36,421 nucleotides of DNA from a virus: positions 1 through 36,421 of IMG/VR virus record IMGVR_UViG_3300025164_000390; one strand, 5' to 3'. The position numbers and the translations under genes were made by a program. How positions within the stretch are numbered: position 1 is the stretch's first letter; each line of letters opens with the position of its first letter. Below are positions 6,945-14,421 of this stretch, piece after piece. The notes beneath the pieces are model-generated. The model saw only the letters and a list, made by a program, of their open reading frames with translations, was not told where the DNA came from and searched no databases.

Positions 6945-8024
6945 ATGGCTAACAATCAAATCGCTTATGGGTTCATGGGCCTGACCGAGATGTTTGCGGA
7001 GCGCGTGACGGCGGTCAACATGGGGCTGGTGACGCGCGCGATCGAGGAATCGCAGACCGAGTATAACCGGCAGTTGAGCGCGATCATGGCGACGCTGGCG
7101 AGCCGCGTGACGCTCGCACAGGAGAAGGTGGAGATCCCGGGCAGCGGGACGCTGCAACCGCTGGACGAGTACGGCAATCCGAAGCCGGTCCCGCCGCTGG
7201 GGAACTATACCTGCGGGTATCCGATCCAGGGCGGCGGCACGGCGTGGGGCACGAACCGCGTGACGCAGGCCTTGCTGACGGTGGGCGAGGCGAACCGCGC
7301 AACGGTGGATGCGCAGGGCAAGGACCTGGACTGGATGCGCCGACATTCGCTGGCGGCGATGTTGGCGGCTGCGAACTGGACGTTTGCGGACGCCGAGGCG
7401 GGCAACCTGACGGTTGTGCCGCTGGCGAACGGCGACACGGTGACTTATCCGCGCGTGGGCGGCGGCGTCCCGGCGGTGGACACGCACCAACTGGCGCAGG
7501 CGGCCGCGATCAGCGACACGGATCCGTTCTTCCCGACGCTGTATTCCGAGCTGGCCGAGCATCCAAGCAACTCGGGGCCATACGCGGCTTACATTCCCAC
7601 CAACCTGGTCTCGTCCGTGATGGGTCTGACGTCGTTCGTGACGGCGCCGGAGATCGCGATCCAGCCGGCGGTGACGCAGGATCAGATCGTGGGCAACCTG
7701 GCGGAGGTGCAGCGAATGGGGAGCCGCGTCCTGGGGTACGTGAAGGGATACGGCTATGCCATCGAGTGGCCGGCGCTGCCGGATAATTACGGCATCGGGA
7801 TCGCGCTGGGGGCGGAGGCGCCGCTGGCGCAGCGGGAGTATGCGGCGGCCGAGCTGCAGGGGTTGTTCAGCGAGTCGCACTCGCCGGACGGGAACCGGCT
7901 GGAGAACCGGTTCATCCGCTATTGCGGGTTCGGCGGGCGGAATCGCGTGGCGGCGGCGGTGTTCCGGATCGGCAACGGCACGTATGCGGTGCCGACGGGG
8001 TTCACGCCTCCGCTGTCGGCCTAG
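6945..8024 (+). CDS. Major capsid protein
   Basis: Main shell protein, 359 residues, probably of HK97 fold. Position after scaffold and cement genes, size, and even composition typical of an abundant structural protein support this. The N-terminal part begins with an amphipathic helix (MGLTEMFAERVTAVN). The middle has the mixed alpha/beta A-domain pattern (LGYVKGYGYAIEWPALP), and the C-terminal FRIGNGTYAVPTGF suits the P-domain strand. The gene is preceded by GGGGGATGAGAG and followed by a strong GTAGGGGC-type hairpin that could stabilise the 3' end of its mRNA. Confidence 0.82.
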   Translation: MANNQIAYGFMGLTEMFAERVTAVNMGLVTRAIEESQTEYNRQLSAIMATLASRVTLAQEKVEIPGSGTLQPLDEYGNPKPVPPLGNYTCGYPIQGGGTAWGTNRVTQALLTVGEANRATVDAQGKDLDWMRRHSLAAMLAAANWTFADAEAGNLTVVPLANGDTVTYPRVGGGVPAVDTHQLAQAAAISDTDPFFPTLYSELAEHPSNSGPYAAYIPTNLVSSVMGLTSFVTAPEIAIQPAVTQDQIVGNLAEVQRMGSRVLGYVKGYGYAIEWPALPDNYGIGIALGAEAPLAQREYAAAELQGLFSESHSPDGNRLENRFIRYCGFGGRNRVAAAVFRIGNGTYAVPTGFTPPLSA

Positions 8025-8042
8025 TAAAGAGGCAACTAGCAA

Positions 8043-8067
8043 TAGGGGCGACGCAACGTCGCCCCTA
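8043..8067. repeat. GGGGCGAC...GTCGCCCC hairpin after the capsid gene
   Basis: Perfect 10-bp stem TAGGGGCGAC/GTCGCCCCTA with a 5-base loop, followed by ACACGAGG. It is the first of three related hairpins (also 10711-10731 and 11817-11839) placed between structural genes. There is no T-run, so it is unlikely to be a simple terminator and more likely an mRNA-stabilising or repeat element. Confidence 0.7.
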
Positions 8068-8083
8068 CACGAGGGGGTGAAAG

Positions 8084-8680
8084 GTGAAGTTTCAATTGAC
8101 GAAAGAACAGATAAGCCAGATTATATCCATCGTGATCTCGGCGATCATTGCGCTGCTGGCGGTGTTTGGCTACGACGTGGGGATCATGCAGCCCCGGCTG
8201 GCGGCGCTGAGCGCGCCGGCGGCGGGCAGCCAAACGCTGACCAAGTTCGACGCGCTGCAGGTGAGCAAGCTAACGGTGGGGAGCGCGGCAACGTTTAGGG
8301 GTGGGAGCACCACAGCGATTGCGGGCGATGTGACGATGGCCGGGTACTTTACGCCGACGAATCTGGTGGCTACCAATGCGACGTTTGCTCTGCCGGTGGT
8401 TCTGAGCTCGGCGAGCATTACGCCGACAGACGGCGGGAGTCTTACGATCACGGCGGACCTGGTAACGTTGACGCCGGCGGGTGCGGTGGGGACTGACCTG
8501 GCTGCGTGCACAACGGGCAAGCGGGCAGTGTTGTATAACAGCATCGCAGCGAATGTGGTGATCACTGATACTGGGAATGGGGTACTGGCAGGCAACCAAA
8601 CTCTGGGCCAGTATGATACGCTGCAGCTGGCGTGCTTTGGGTCCAAGTGGGTTCAGGTTGGGCCGGTAAGTGCGAATTAG
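8084..8680 (+). CDS. Membrane-anchored beta-rich protein, unknown
   Basis: A 198-residue protein with a charged N-terminus, one hydrophobic helix at residues about 11-30 (IISIVISAIIALLAVFGYDVG) and a long Thr/Ala/Gly-rich beta region. The segment GVLAGNQTLGQYDTLQLACFGSKWVQV resembles short beta-barrel or fibre-tip domains that recur in phage virion proteins. Encoded between the major capsid and connector genes, it is probably a virion protein or host-surface-modifying factor. The helix could be a signal anchor. No precise family is recognised. Confidence 0.5.
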   Translation: MKFQLTKEQISQIISIVISAIIALLAVFGYDVGIMQPRLAALSAPAAGSQTLTKFDALQVSKLTVGSAATFRGGSTTAIAGDVTMAGYFTPTNLVATNATFALPVVLSSASITPTDGGSLTITADLVTLTPAGAVGTDLAACTTGKRAVLYNSIAANVVITDTGNGVLAGNQTLGQYDTLQLACFGSKWVQVGPVSAN

Positions 8681-8695
8681 AATCGGGAGGCGTGC

Positions 8696-8926
8696 ATGGA
8701 TGCTGGAATCTTGGCACAACGGGACGGGCTGGCGCTGCGGCGGATGACGGCGGCATGCGACCGGCTGTCGAGGGCGCTGGCTTTGCCGGATGTCTCGGCG
8801 TCGCTTGCCGCGGTGACGGGGGAGCCGGGGGTGAAGGCGATGAAGCAGCGGGAGCTGCTGGCGGCCTGGCTGGAGACGGCCGCTGAGCACGCTGAGGCGA
8901 AAGCGAAGGCAAAGGGCAAGGGCTGA
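8696..8926 (+). CDS. Small helical protein, unknown
   Basis: 76 residues, predicted mostly alpha-helical, ending in a Lys/Ala-rich tail (AKAKAKGKG). GGGAGG lies about 6 bases before ATG 8696. Its stop overlaps the next start (TGATG), so it is translated with the connector genes. It probably takes part in head completion by position only. Confidence 0.55.
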   Translation: MDAGILAQRDGLALRRMTAACDRLSRALALPDVSASLAAVTGEPGVKAMKQRELLAAWLETAAEHAEAKAKAKGKG

Positions 8927-9354
8927 TGGCTGCACCGATGAGCTATACCGAATCCACGTTGGCTGAGTTCATGCTGGAGTGCCTGAAGGACGTGGCGACG
9001 GCGCTGGGCTGGACGGGGCTTTCGGACGTGCAGGAGGCGGTGAATGAGACGCTGCTGGCGTATGGCGTCTCGGACATCGCTTCTGCGACGGAGATCCGCA
9101 AGCTGCGGGGGCTGGCTCGCCGGGAGGTGTGGCGCCAGGTGCGCTCGGCGACGGCGGGGGATTATGACTTTTCGGCGGACGGCGGGAGTTATCACCGGTC
9201 GCAAATCCATGCACAGGCTAAGCTGGAGTTTGCGCTGGCGGAGAGCGCCGCGTCTATCTATGACGCCGAAAGCGCGCAGGCGGTGGTGATCCAGGCGGTG
9301 GAGTATGCAAACGACCCTTACGGCATCCCGGATCTTTCGGAGTATGCGACGTGA
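8926..9354 (+). CDS. Head-tail connector (gp6/gp15-like)
   Basis: A 142-residue, largely helical protein in the first connector position after the capsid genes. Features fitting adaptor proteins that bind under the portal are the N-terminal Thr/Glu-rich helix (SYTESTLAEFMLECLKDV), a central EIRKLRGLARREVWRQVR helix and DFSADGGSYHRSQIHAQAK, a segment common in connector proteins of this type. The stop is shared with the GTG start of the next gene. Confidence 0.6.
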   Translation: MAAPMSYTESTLAEFMLECLKDVATALGWTGLSDVQEAVNETLLAYGVSDIASATEIRKLRGLARREVWRQVRSATAGDYDFSADGGSYHRSQIHAQAKLEFALAESAASIYDAESAQAVVIQAVEYANDPYGIPDLSEYAT

Positions 9355-9737
9355 GGGTGTTTTCGACCGGGGAGCTGGAGGCGCTGCAGGGGACGCAGGA
9401 AGGGGCGATGCAGGACAGGTGCGTGCTGCTGACGCGCGGATCGGCGGGGACGGACGAGCACGGGCAGCCGATCGCCACGTGGACGGAGAGGGCCGCGACC
9501 GCGTGCGGGTTTGGATATCCATCGCCGCGCGAGGCGATGGGGGGCGCTCAGGTTCCGGCGACGCAGGGGCGGGTGCGCTTGCCGCTGGATACCGATGTAT
9601 CGAACGTGGATCGGGTGCGGTTGACGCATCGGTTTGGGGCGGCGCTTTCGCCGACTGAGACATTCGAGGTGGTGGGGGAGCCGAGGCGCGGGCCGAGCGG
9701 GCTGGCGCTGGACTTGAAGCGGAGGACCGGGCCATAA
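9351..9737 (+). CDS. Head closure protein (gp16/head-tail joining-like)
   Basis: A 128-residue protein starting at GTG 9351 (GTGA overlap). The beta-barrel-like pattern CVLLTRGSAGTDEHGQPIATW and VRLPLDTDVSNVDRVRLTHRFG...FEVVGEPRRGPSGLALDLKR matches SPP1 gp16-type head closure or head-tail joining proteins, where the DTDVSNVDRV strand pair is characteristic. It lies between the connector and the HK97 gp10-like gene, the standard order. Confidence 0.68.
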   Translation: MRVFSTGELEALQGTQEGAMQDRCVLLTRGSAGTDEHGQPIATWTERAATACGFGYPSPREAMGGAQVPATQGRVRLPLDTDVSNVDRVRLTHRFGAALSPTETFEVVGEPRRGPSGLALDLKRRTGP

Positions 9738-9749
9738 GGCGAGGGCGTA

Positions 9750-9818
9750 GGGATTCTTCGCTGCGCTCAGAATGACAAGGCCGCCTCAGAATGACTAGGC
9801 CGCCTCAGAATGACTAGG
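9750..9818. repeat. ATTCTTCGC repeat, copy 3, with a tandem 19-bp unit
   Basis: GGATTCTTCGCTGCGCTCAG and AATGACA form the imperfect palindrome. It is followed by two exact tandem 19-bp units CCGCCTCAGAATGACTAGG at 9781 and 9800, then bipartite element copy 4. Confidence 0.75.
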
Positions 9819-9823
9819 CCGCG

Positions 9824-9851
9824 ATAGGTAAAACAAGATAGGTTATGTGAC
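9824..9851 (+). repeat. Bipartite dispersed element, copy 4
   Basis: ATAGGTAAAACAAG, five bases, TTATGTGAC. It lies between the head closure and gp10-like genes. Confidence 0.75.
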
Positions 9852-9880
9852 GCGGATTTGTCAATCCGCTGGAGCACAGC

Positions 9881-10330
9881 ATGAGTGATGCGAGTGTGTC
9901 GTGGAATCTGGACGTTGACCGTTTGCAGGTGACGATGGCGAATGCGAGCGAGGCGGCGCTGACGGCGCTGGCGCACGAGATCGAGGGCGAGGTCAAGGTC
10001 AAGATTCGGGGGAATGATCAGGTGGACACGGGGTTCATGCTGAATTCGGTGTACGTGACGACGCGCTCGAGCAGCGGGTATGCCGAGGCATCGGCAGCGG
10101 CGGGGACGCGCGCGCGCTCGGGCAAGGGGCGGTACGTGACGGCGAGGGTGAAGCGGCGCATGGCGCAGCCGGTGAGCCTGGTGGGCCGGGCAGTGGCGGC
10201 GGTGGCGGTGGGGGCGGAGTATGCGATCTGGCAGGAGCTGAAGAAATCGTTCCTGTTCGCGGGGGCGCAGAAGGCGTGCGCGGCGGCGGGGGCGAAGCTC
10301 GAGGCGGTCTACCGGTCGAGGCTGAGATGA
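9881..10330 (+). CDS. HK97 gp10-like tail completion protein
   Basis: 149 residues with the gp10 pattern: an N-terminal helix, EVKVKIRGNDQVDTGFMLNSVYV (the DTG-F-LxxSV core is typical), AEYAIWQELKKSFLFAGAQKAC and a basic end. The family joins the completed head to the tail tube. It is followed directly by a tail terminator-like gene with an ATGA overlap. Confidence 0.8.
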   Translation: MSDASVSWNLDVDRLQVTMANASEAALTALAHEIEGEVKVKIRGNDQVDTGFMLNSVYVTTRSSSGYAEASAAAGTRARSGKGRYVTARVKRRMAQPVSLVGRAVAAVAVGAEYAIWQELKKSFLFAGAQKACAAAGAKLEAVYRSRLR

Positions 10331-10710
10331 TTGACATCGAGGCGACGCTGCGGGCGCATCTGCTGACGGTGCCGGACCTGGCGGCAAAGGTGGGGACGCG
10401 GATCTATGGCGGTCCGGATCTGCCACCGGGTTATACCCTGGCCGACGGCGCCGCGATCTTGCTGGCGGTGCGGGGCGGGCCGCAGCACTATTCATCGGGG
10501 CTGTTCACGGCTTCGGTGCAGTTCCGATGTTACGCGAACGGAAGCGTGGCGGTGCGGGAGCTGGACGGCGCGCTGTACGACGCGCTCAACGACGAACAGT
10601 TCGGGGTCGTCCGGATGGCTCGGCTGGACGATTACCCGCAGCTCTTGACCGAGCCGGAGACGGACTGGATGTTCAGTCTGTCGTTTTATACGGTGACAAT
10701 CGGATCATAA
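10327..10710 (+). CDS. Tail terminator-like protein (DUF3168/gp17 type)
   Basis: 127 residues from ATG 10327, which overlaps the gp10 stop; the longer open frame upstream is only a readthrough. The layout (IDIEATLRAHLLTVPDLAAKVGTRIYGG, LPPGYTLADGAAILLAV and a beta-strand end FYTVTIGS) fits the small alpha/beta proteins that cap the tail tube. The function is inferred from order and pattern. Confidence 0.68.
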   Translation: MIDIEATLRAHLLTVPDLAAKVGTRIYGGPDLPPGYTLADGAAILLAVRGGPQHYSSGLFTASVQFRCYANGSVAVRELDGALYDALNDEQFGVVRMARLDDYPQLLTEPETDWMFSLSFYTVTIGS

Positions 10711-10731
10711 GGGCGAGGGCGAGCCTCGCCC
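10711..10731. repeat. GGGCGAGG...CCTCGCCC hairpin
   Basis: 8-bp stem with a 5-base loop, then CTACAGGAGG, whose AGGAGG is the ribosome-binding site of the next gene. Same family as the hairpin after the capsid gene. Confidence 0.65.
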
Positions 10732-10746
10732 CTACAGGAGGTTGAT

Positions 10747-11094
10747 ATGTCGTTTTCAAATGCGGTCGAGCTGACGCCGGTTCAGGCGGTGCGCACCGGG
10801 CTGGTGCAGGCGACGATCCTGGCGGCGGCGTCGGCGAACGGGAACAAGTGGCACGACGATGGGCGGTGTGTTCTGATTGTCAAAAACGACAATGCTGCCG
10901 CGTGCGTCGTGACGAAGAATATCGATCAGACGCAGGATGGCAACGCCGTTGCCGCCCCCACAGTGAGCGTGGCGGCCGGGGCGGTGGGTTACATCGGGCC
11001 ATTCACGCCGCTGTATCAGAACGGCGGGACGGATATGTGCTACGTCACGTATGGCGTTACGGCGTCTGTCACAGTCGCCGTGGTGCGGGTGTGA
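10747..11094 (+). CDS. Small beta-rich virion protein, unknown
   Basis: 115 residues, rich in Val, Ala and Thr with alternating hydrophobic strands (RCVLIVKNDNAAACVVTKN, VSVAAGAVGYIGPF). It resembles small phage proteins encoded just before the major tail protein that decorate capsid or tail. Ribosome binding is strong (AGGAGGTTGAT). No exact family is recognised. Confidence 0.55.
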   Translation: MSFSNAVELTPVQAVRTGLVQATILAAASANGNKWHDDGRCVLIVKNDNAAACVVTKNIDQTQDGNAVAAPTVSVAAGAVGYIGPFTPLYQNGGTDMCYVTYGVTASVTVAVVRV

Positions 11095-11102
11095 GGTGAG
11101 AT

Positions 11103-11687
11103 ATGGCACACGATAGTTACAAAATCATCTTGACGCCGGCGCGGCACCTGTACGCGCCGCTGGCGACGACGCTGCCGGCAGATAGCCTGGCGGCGGGGGG
11201 GGCCTGGCCGTCGGGCTGGGTGGACCTGTACGACACGCAGGAGCCGACCAAGATCACGTGGACGATCGAGAAGTTCATCCGGTACGTGGAGCAATCGCTG
11301 GCGCCACGGCGCACGTGGATGATCAAGCGCGAGGGGCAGGTGGAGACGGTGCTGTCGGAGTTTTCGATGACTAACCTTTCCGTGGCGTGGGATGGCTCGG
11401 TGGCGATCACGTCGCCCGGGCCGGGCGTGACGGGCAAGGAGGTGTGGACGCCGCCGACGGGGGTGTTCATGACGGATCGGATGTGGGGGATCGAGGGCTC
11501 TTACGTCTCGTCTGCCGGCAACACGCATCCCATCCGCGTGATCCTGTACAAGGTGAACGTGGAGTCGGGCGGGGGTCTGACCGTGGGCAAGAGCGAGAAC
11601 GTGGGCATCCCGCTGAAGATCCAAGGGATGGACGACGACAGCGGGAACCACATGACGATCACGAAGATTACGGCGCCGGCAACATAG
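11103..11687 (+). CDS. Major tail (tube) protein
   Basis: 194 residues, beta-rich, in the slot just before the tail assembly chaperone and tape measure. It begins with tube-like strands (YKIILTPARHLYAPL), and later IRVILYKVNVESGGGLTVGKSENVGIPLKIQGM matches the conserved end of siphophage tube proteins, where a strand ending in PLKIQGMDD is usual. GAGGTGAG precedes the ATG. Downstream lies an eight-copy hairpin array, a plausible 3' stabiliser or brake between this highly made protein and the weakly needed chaperone. Confidence 0.75.
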   Translation: MAHDSYKIILTPARHLYAPLATTLPADSLAAGGAWPSGWVDLYDTQEPTKITWTIEKFIRYVEQSLAPRRTWMIKREGQVETVLSEFSMTNLSVAWDGSVAITSPGPGVTGKEVWTPPTGVFMTDRMWGIEGSYVSSAGNTHPIRVILYKVNVESGGGLTVGKSENVGIPLKIQGMDDDSGNHMTITKITAPAT

Positions 11688-11815
11688 CGTTGAGTACAAC
11701 GACGGCGTTGGGTACAACGCACGTTGGGTACAACGCACGTTGGGTACAACGCACGTTGGGTACAACGCACGTTGGGTACAACGCACGTTGGGTACAACGC
11801 ACGTTGGGTACAACG
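11688..11815. repeat. Tandem array of eight GTAC hairpins downstream of the tail tube gene
   Basis: Eight copies of CGTTGRGTACAACG at 11688, 11706, 11722, 11738, 11754, 11770, 11786 and 11802. The last seven have an exact 16-bp period (CGTTGGGTACAACGCA). Compared with the CGCTG/CAGCG copies elsewhere, both stem arms have changed together (C to T and G to A), so pairing is kept. Confidence 0.9.
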
Positions 11816-11816
11816 C

Positions 11817-11839
11817 AGGGGCAGGGAGATCCTGCCCCT
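11817..11839. repeat. AGGGGCAGG...CCTGCCCCT hairpin
   Basis: 9-bp perfect stem with loop GAGAT, directly after the GTAC array and 13 bases before the tail chaperone start. Third member of the GGGGC/GCCCC hairpin family. Confidence 0.7.
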
Positions 11840-11852
11840 ACAAGGATGTGGG

Positions 11853-12302
11853 ATGGATACGATCAAGGTCACGCTGGGCGAGCGGGAGTACGAGCTCGAG
11901 CCGCTGCCGCACAAGGCGAACAAGGTCTGGCGCAAGCTGGCCGAGGAGAAGCTGGGCGTGCTGCTGAACGGCGCGAATGCGCTGGCGGGGATGGAGCTGA
12001 ACTCGGGCGCGGACGTGGTGCGGGCGATCGAGCGGCTGGCGCGGTCGATCATTTTCGATTCGCCGGATGCGGTGTTCGAGCTGCTGATGGAGTATTCGCC
12101 AGAGCTTCGGGCGGCGCAGGGCACGATCGAGAATGAGGCGACGGACCGGCAGTTGTTCGACGCGCTGATGGAGGTGGTGCAGCAGGCGTACCCTTTGGCC
12201 GGCAGGCTGGCGGGGAATCTGCCTGGCCTGCAGGGAGTCTTGACCTCTACGAGCTCGCCCGAGCCGAATGGGGACTTGACGAAGCAGAGCTCGACGGCGT
12301 GA
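11853..12302 (+). CDS. Tail assembly chaperone G
   Basis: 149 residues starting MDTIKVTLGEREYELEPLP, the typical opening of gpG-type tail chaperones, which coat the tape measure before tube assembly. Position between the tail tube and tape measure genes is diagnostic. ATG 11853 is chosen because the upstream open frame only translates the hairpin array. A slippery site lies in the gene at 12191-12197, giving a longer product in the -1 frame. Confidence 0.8.
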   Translation: MDTIKVTLGEREYELEPLPHKANKVWRKLAEEKLGVLLNGANALAGMELNSGADVVRAIERLARSIIFDSPDAVFELLMEYSPELRAAQGTIENEATDRQLFDALMEVVQQAYPLAGRLAGNLPGLQGVLTSTSSPEPNGDLTKQSSTA

Positions 12303-12460
12303 TGCTGGCGCAGTTGACCGAATCATACATCCGGCGAAAGACGTGGGAGGCGAGGCTGCTGGCGCTGACGATTGTCAATGCGCTGGGTGGGGTACTGGCG
12401 GGCGCTGGCGGCGCACGCACAGCGTCGCTGGACGAGATGATCGCGTCTCTGAAGGATTAA
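11853..12460 (+). CDS. Tail assembly chaperone GT (predicted -1 frameshift fusion)
   Basis: In the zero frame the G gene reads C CCT TTG at 12191-12197, a canonical X XXY YYZ heptamer. Slipping back one base enters a frame open until TAA 12458-12460 and adds 87 residues, including ELARAEWGLDEAELDG and LTESYIRRKTWEARLLAL, a pattern typical of gpT. The fusion would be about 202 residues. The T frame ends two bases before the tape measure start, with no independent start of its own. This is the lambda G/GT arrangement. The slip itself is inferred. Confidence 0.7.
12191..12197 (+). promoter_or_regulatory. Candidate -1 ribosomal slippery heptamer CCCTTTG
   Basis: C_CCT_TTG in the reading frame of gene G. 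After the slip the tRNAs re-pair with CCC and TTT. It is the best X XXY YYZ match in the overlap of the two open frames; the GGGGAAT further on pairs poorly after a slip. Confidence 0.65.
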
Positions 12461-12462
12461 GC

Positions 12463-14421
12463 ATGTCCATCAAGGCGGGTGATGCGGTTCTGTATCTGGG
12501 GACGGACCGGAGCAAGCTGGAGGCGGGGCTGCGGGATGCGAAAGCATCGGTGAGCACGTGGGCGTCCGAGACGGCGGCGACGGTCGGGAATAAGATCACC
12601 GATGGGCTGAAGAAGGTGGCGGAGGTGGCGGCGGGGGCGCTGCTGGCCACGGGGGTAGCGGGCGCGGCGATCGGCGTGAAGGCGGTGCAGGCGGCGAGCG
12701 ACTTGAACGAGTCGGCGAGCAAGTCGGAGGTGGTGTTTGGGGAGTTCAATGACCGGATCGCGGAGTTTGCCAAAACCGCCGATTGGGCCTTTGGGCTGAC
12801 GAAGCAGCGAGCATTTGAAACGGCGGGGACGTTCGGCAATCTGTTTGTGAGCATGGGGCTGGGGAAAAAAGAGGCTGCCGGCATGTCCATTGACTTGATC
12901 AAGCTGGCGGGCGACCTGGCCTCGTTCAATAACCTCAAAATCGAGGACGTGCTGGAAAAGCTGCGGGCGGGTCTCATCGGCGAGGCCGAGCCGATGCGCT
13001 CAGTGGGCGTGCTGCTGAGCGAGGATACGATGAAGGCCAAGGCGCTGGCGCTGGGCCTGGGCGATCTGAAGGGCAACCTGACCGAGGGCGAAAAAGTCCA
13101 GGCACGTTACGCGATCATGCTCGAGCAAACGAAAACCGCGCAGGGTGATTTTGCGCGGACCTCGACCGGGCTGGCGAATAGCCAGCGCATCCTCAGCGCG
13201 GTATGGCAGAACACACTGACCGACCTGGGCCAGGTGTTGCTGCCGCGCGTGACGGGCGCGCTGCAAAATCTGATGCCGATTCTCCGCAAGGATATTGTCC
13301 CGATGCTCCAGGGCGGGTTTGTGAACCTGGATAAGTTCATTGACCAGGCAGGCACATCCACCAAGTTTTTCTTTGACGCGATCCGCGCGGGCACATCGCC
13401 GGTGAGCGCGCTTTCGATGGCGCTGAAGCAATTGCTGCCGCCTGAGATGGCGGGCCAGATTGACCAAATAAGAAACTTTATATTACCTATCGAGACGGGG
13501 GTGCGGAACCTGGTCGGCGCGATCATCGGGAGCGGGCCGGAGGTGAAGCGGGCGATCGAGAATATGGCGACGAGCGCGGGGAAGCTGACGTCGTACATCA
13601 GCCCGCAACTGGCCAAAAATATCGGCGATGCGCTCACTTCGATTGCGAATCTGTGGACGGCGCACAAGGGCGAGATCCTGGCAGTGGTGGAGATTGTGTG
13701 GAACGGCGTGGTGGCGACGATCGGAGGGGCGCTGACGCTGGCGAGCGGCGCGCTGAGCGCGGGCCTGAAGATTTTGGAGGGTGACTGGGGCGGCGCGTGG
13801 GAGACGATGAAGGGATCGTTTGATTCGTTCAACCGGATGGTGCTTTCGCTGGTGGGGACGACGCCTGAGCAGGCGAGCAAGGTGTGGGCGGATAACTGGG
13901 GGATGTTCAAGATCATCGTCAAGGAGGGATGGGACAAGCTGCAAGATATGGTCTCCACGTCGCTGGATCTGGCGACGAAGGACATTCAGAACTGGATCAT
14001 CGGGCTGGGCCAGAACGTGATGAAAATCAAGGACCTGGCGGTGGAGTTTTCGAAGGCGGGTTCGGCGCTGATCGAGGGACTGAAGGAAGGCATCAAGAAG
14101 AAGTTTGATGAGGTGATTGCATGGGTGTCGCAACTGATCGGGCAATTGCCGCTGGTGATCAAGAAGGCGCTGGGCATCAGCTCGCCTTCGGCGGTGTTTG
14201 CGGCGATTGGCCGGCAGAGCATGGAGGGGCTGACGCTGGGGCTGCAGCAGTCGGCGAGGCTGCCGCGCCTGGCGCTGGCGGCGGTGTCGGCGATGCCGAG
14301 CGAGTCGCGGGTGTATACGGATAACCGGCGGTTCAACATTGTGAATCAGGATGCGCTGGCGGCGCAGGCGCACCTGGCGTGGATCGAGCGGGAGCGCCGG
14401 CTGAATGATTGGATGGGATGA
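12463..14421 (+). CDS. Tape measure protein
   Basis: 652 residues from ATG 12463. It sets tail length and takes part in DNA ejection. It has the usual traits: long helical and Ala-rich regions, an N-terminal segment MSIKAGDAVLYLGTDRSKLE, a tape-measure core (AGALLATGVAGAAIGVKAVQ, SKSEVVFGEFNDRI, AFETAGTFGNLFVSMGLG) and the C-terminal KKALGISSPSAVFAAIGRQSMEGL, a signature of siphophage tape measures. At about 1.5 angstrom per residue it predicts a tail near 100 nm. One bipartite element (13463-13490) is embedded in frame. Confidence 0.9.
   Translation: MSIKAGDAVLYLGTDRSKLEAGLRDAKASVSTWASETAATVGNKITDGLKKVAEVAAGALLATGVAGAAIGVKAVQAASDLNESASKSEVVFGEFNDRIAEFAKTADWAFGLTKQRAFETAGTFGNLFVSMGLGKKEAAGMSIDLIKLAGDLASFNNLKIEDVLEKLRAGLIGEAEPMRSVGVLLSEDTMKAKALALGLGDLKGNLTEGEKVQARYAIMLEQTKTAQGDFARTSTGLANSQRILSAVWQNTLTDLGQVLLPRVTGALQNLMPILRKDIVPMLQGGFVNLDKFIDQAGTSTKFFFDAIRAGTSPVSALSMALKQLLPPEMAGQIDQIRNFILPIETGVRNLVGAIIGSGPEVKRAIENMATSAGKLTSYISPQLAKNIGDALTSIANLWTAHKGEILAVVEIVWNGVVATIGGALTLASGALSAGLKILEGDWGGAWETMKGSFDSFNRMVLSLVGTTPEQASKVWADNWGMFKIIVKEGWDKLQDMVSTSLDLATKDIQNWIIGLGQNVMKIKDLAVEFSKAGSALIEGLKEGIKKKFDEVIAWVSQLIGQLPLVIKKALGISSPSAVFAAIGRQSMEGLTLGLQQSARLPRLALAAVSAMPSESRVYTDNRRFNIVNQDALAAQAHLAWIERERRLNDWMG
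13463..13490 (-). repeat. Bipartite dispersed element, copy 5, inside the tape measure gene
   Basis: On the - strand ATAGGTAATATAAA, five bases, TTATTTGGTC. It keeps the spacing although the right arm is degenerate and the site is coding (IRNFILPIE). Confidence 0.65.

Noticed and set aside
6930-8042. Long - strand ORF opposite the major capsid gene
   Set aside because: It is an Arg/His-rich shadow of the high-GC coding frame. The capsid call on + is better supported. The same holds for the other long antisense frames in the structural and helicase genes.
11688-11815. Tandem repeats as a CRISPR array
   Set aside because: The 14-bp units are only 2-4 bases apart, with no unique spacers and no cas genes.
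12343-12462. Longer tape measure start at 12343
   Set aside because: It overlaps the chaperone T frame and encodes Gly/Arg-rich nonsense. ATG 12463 begins with a typical tape-measure segment.
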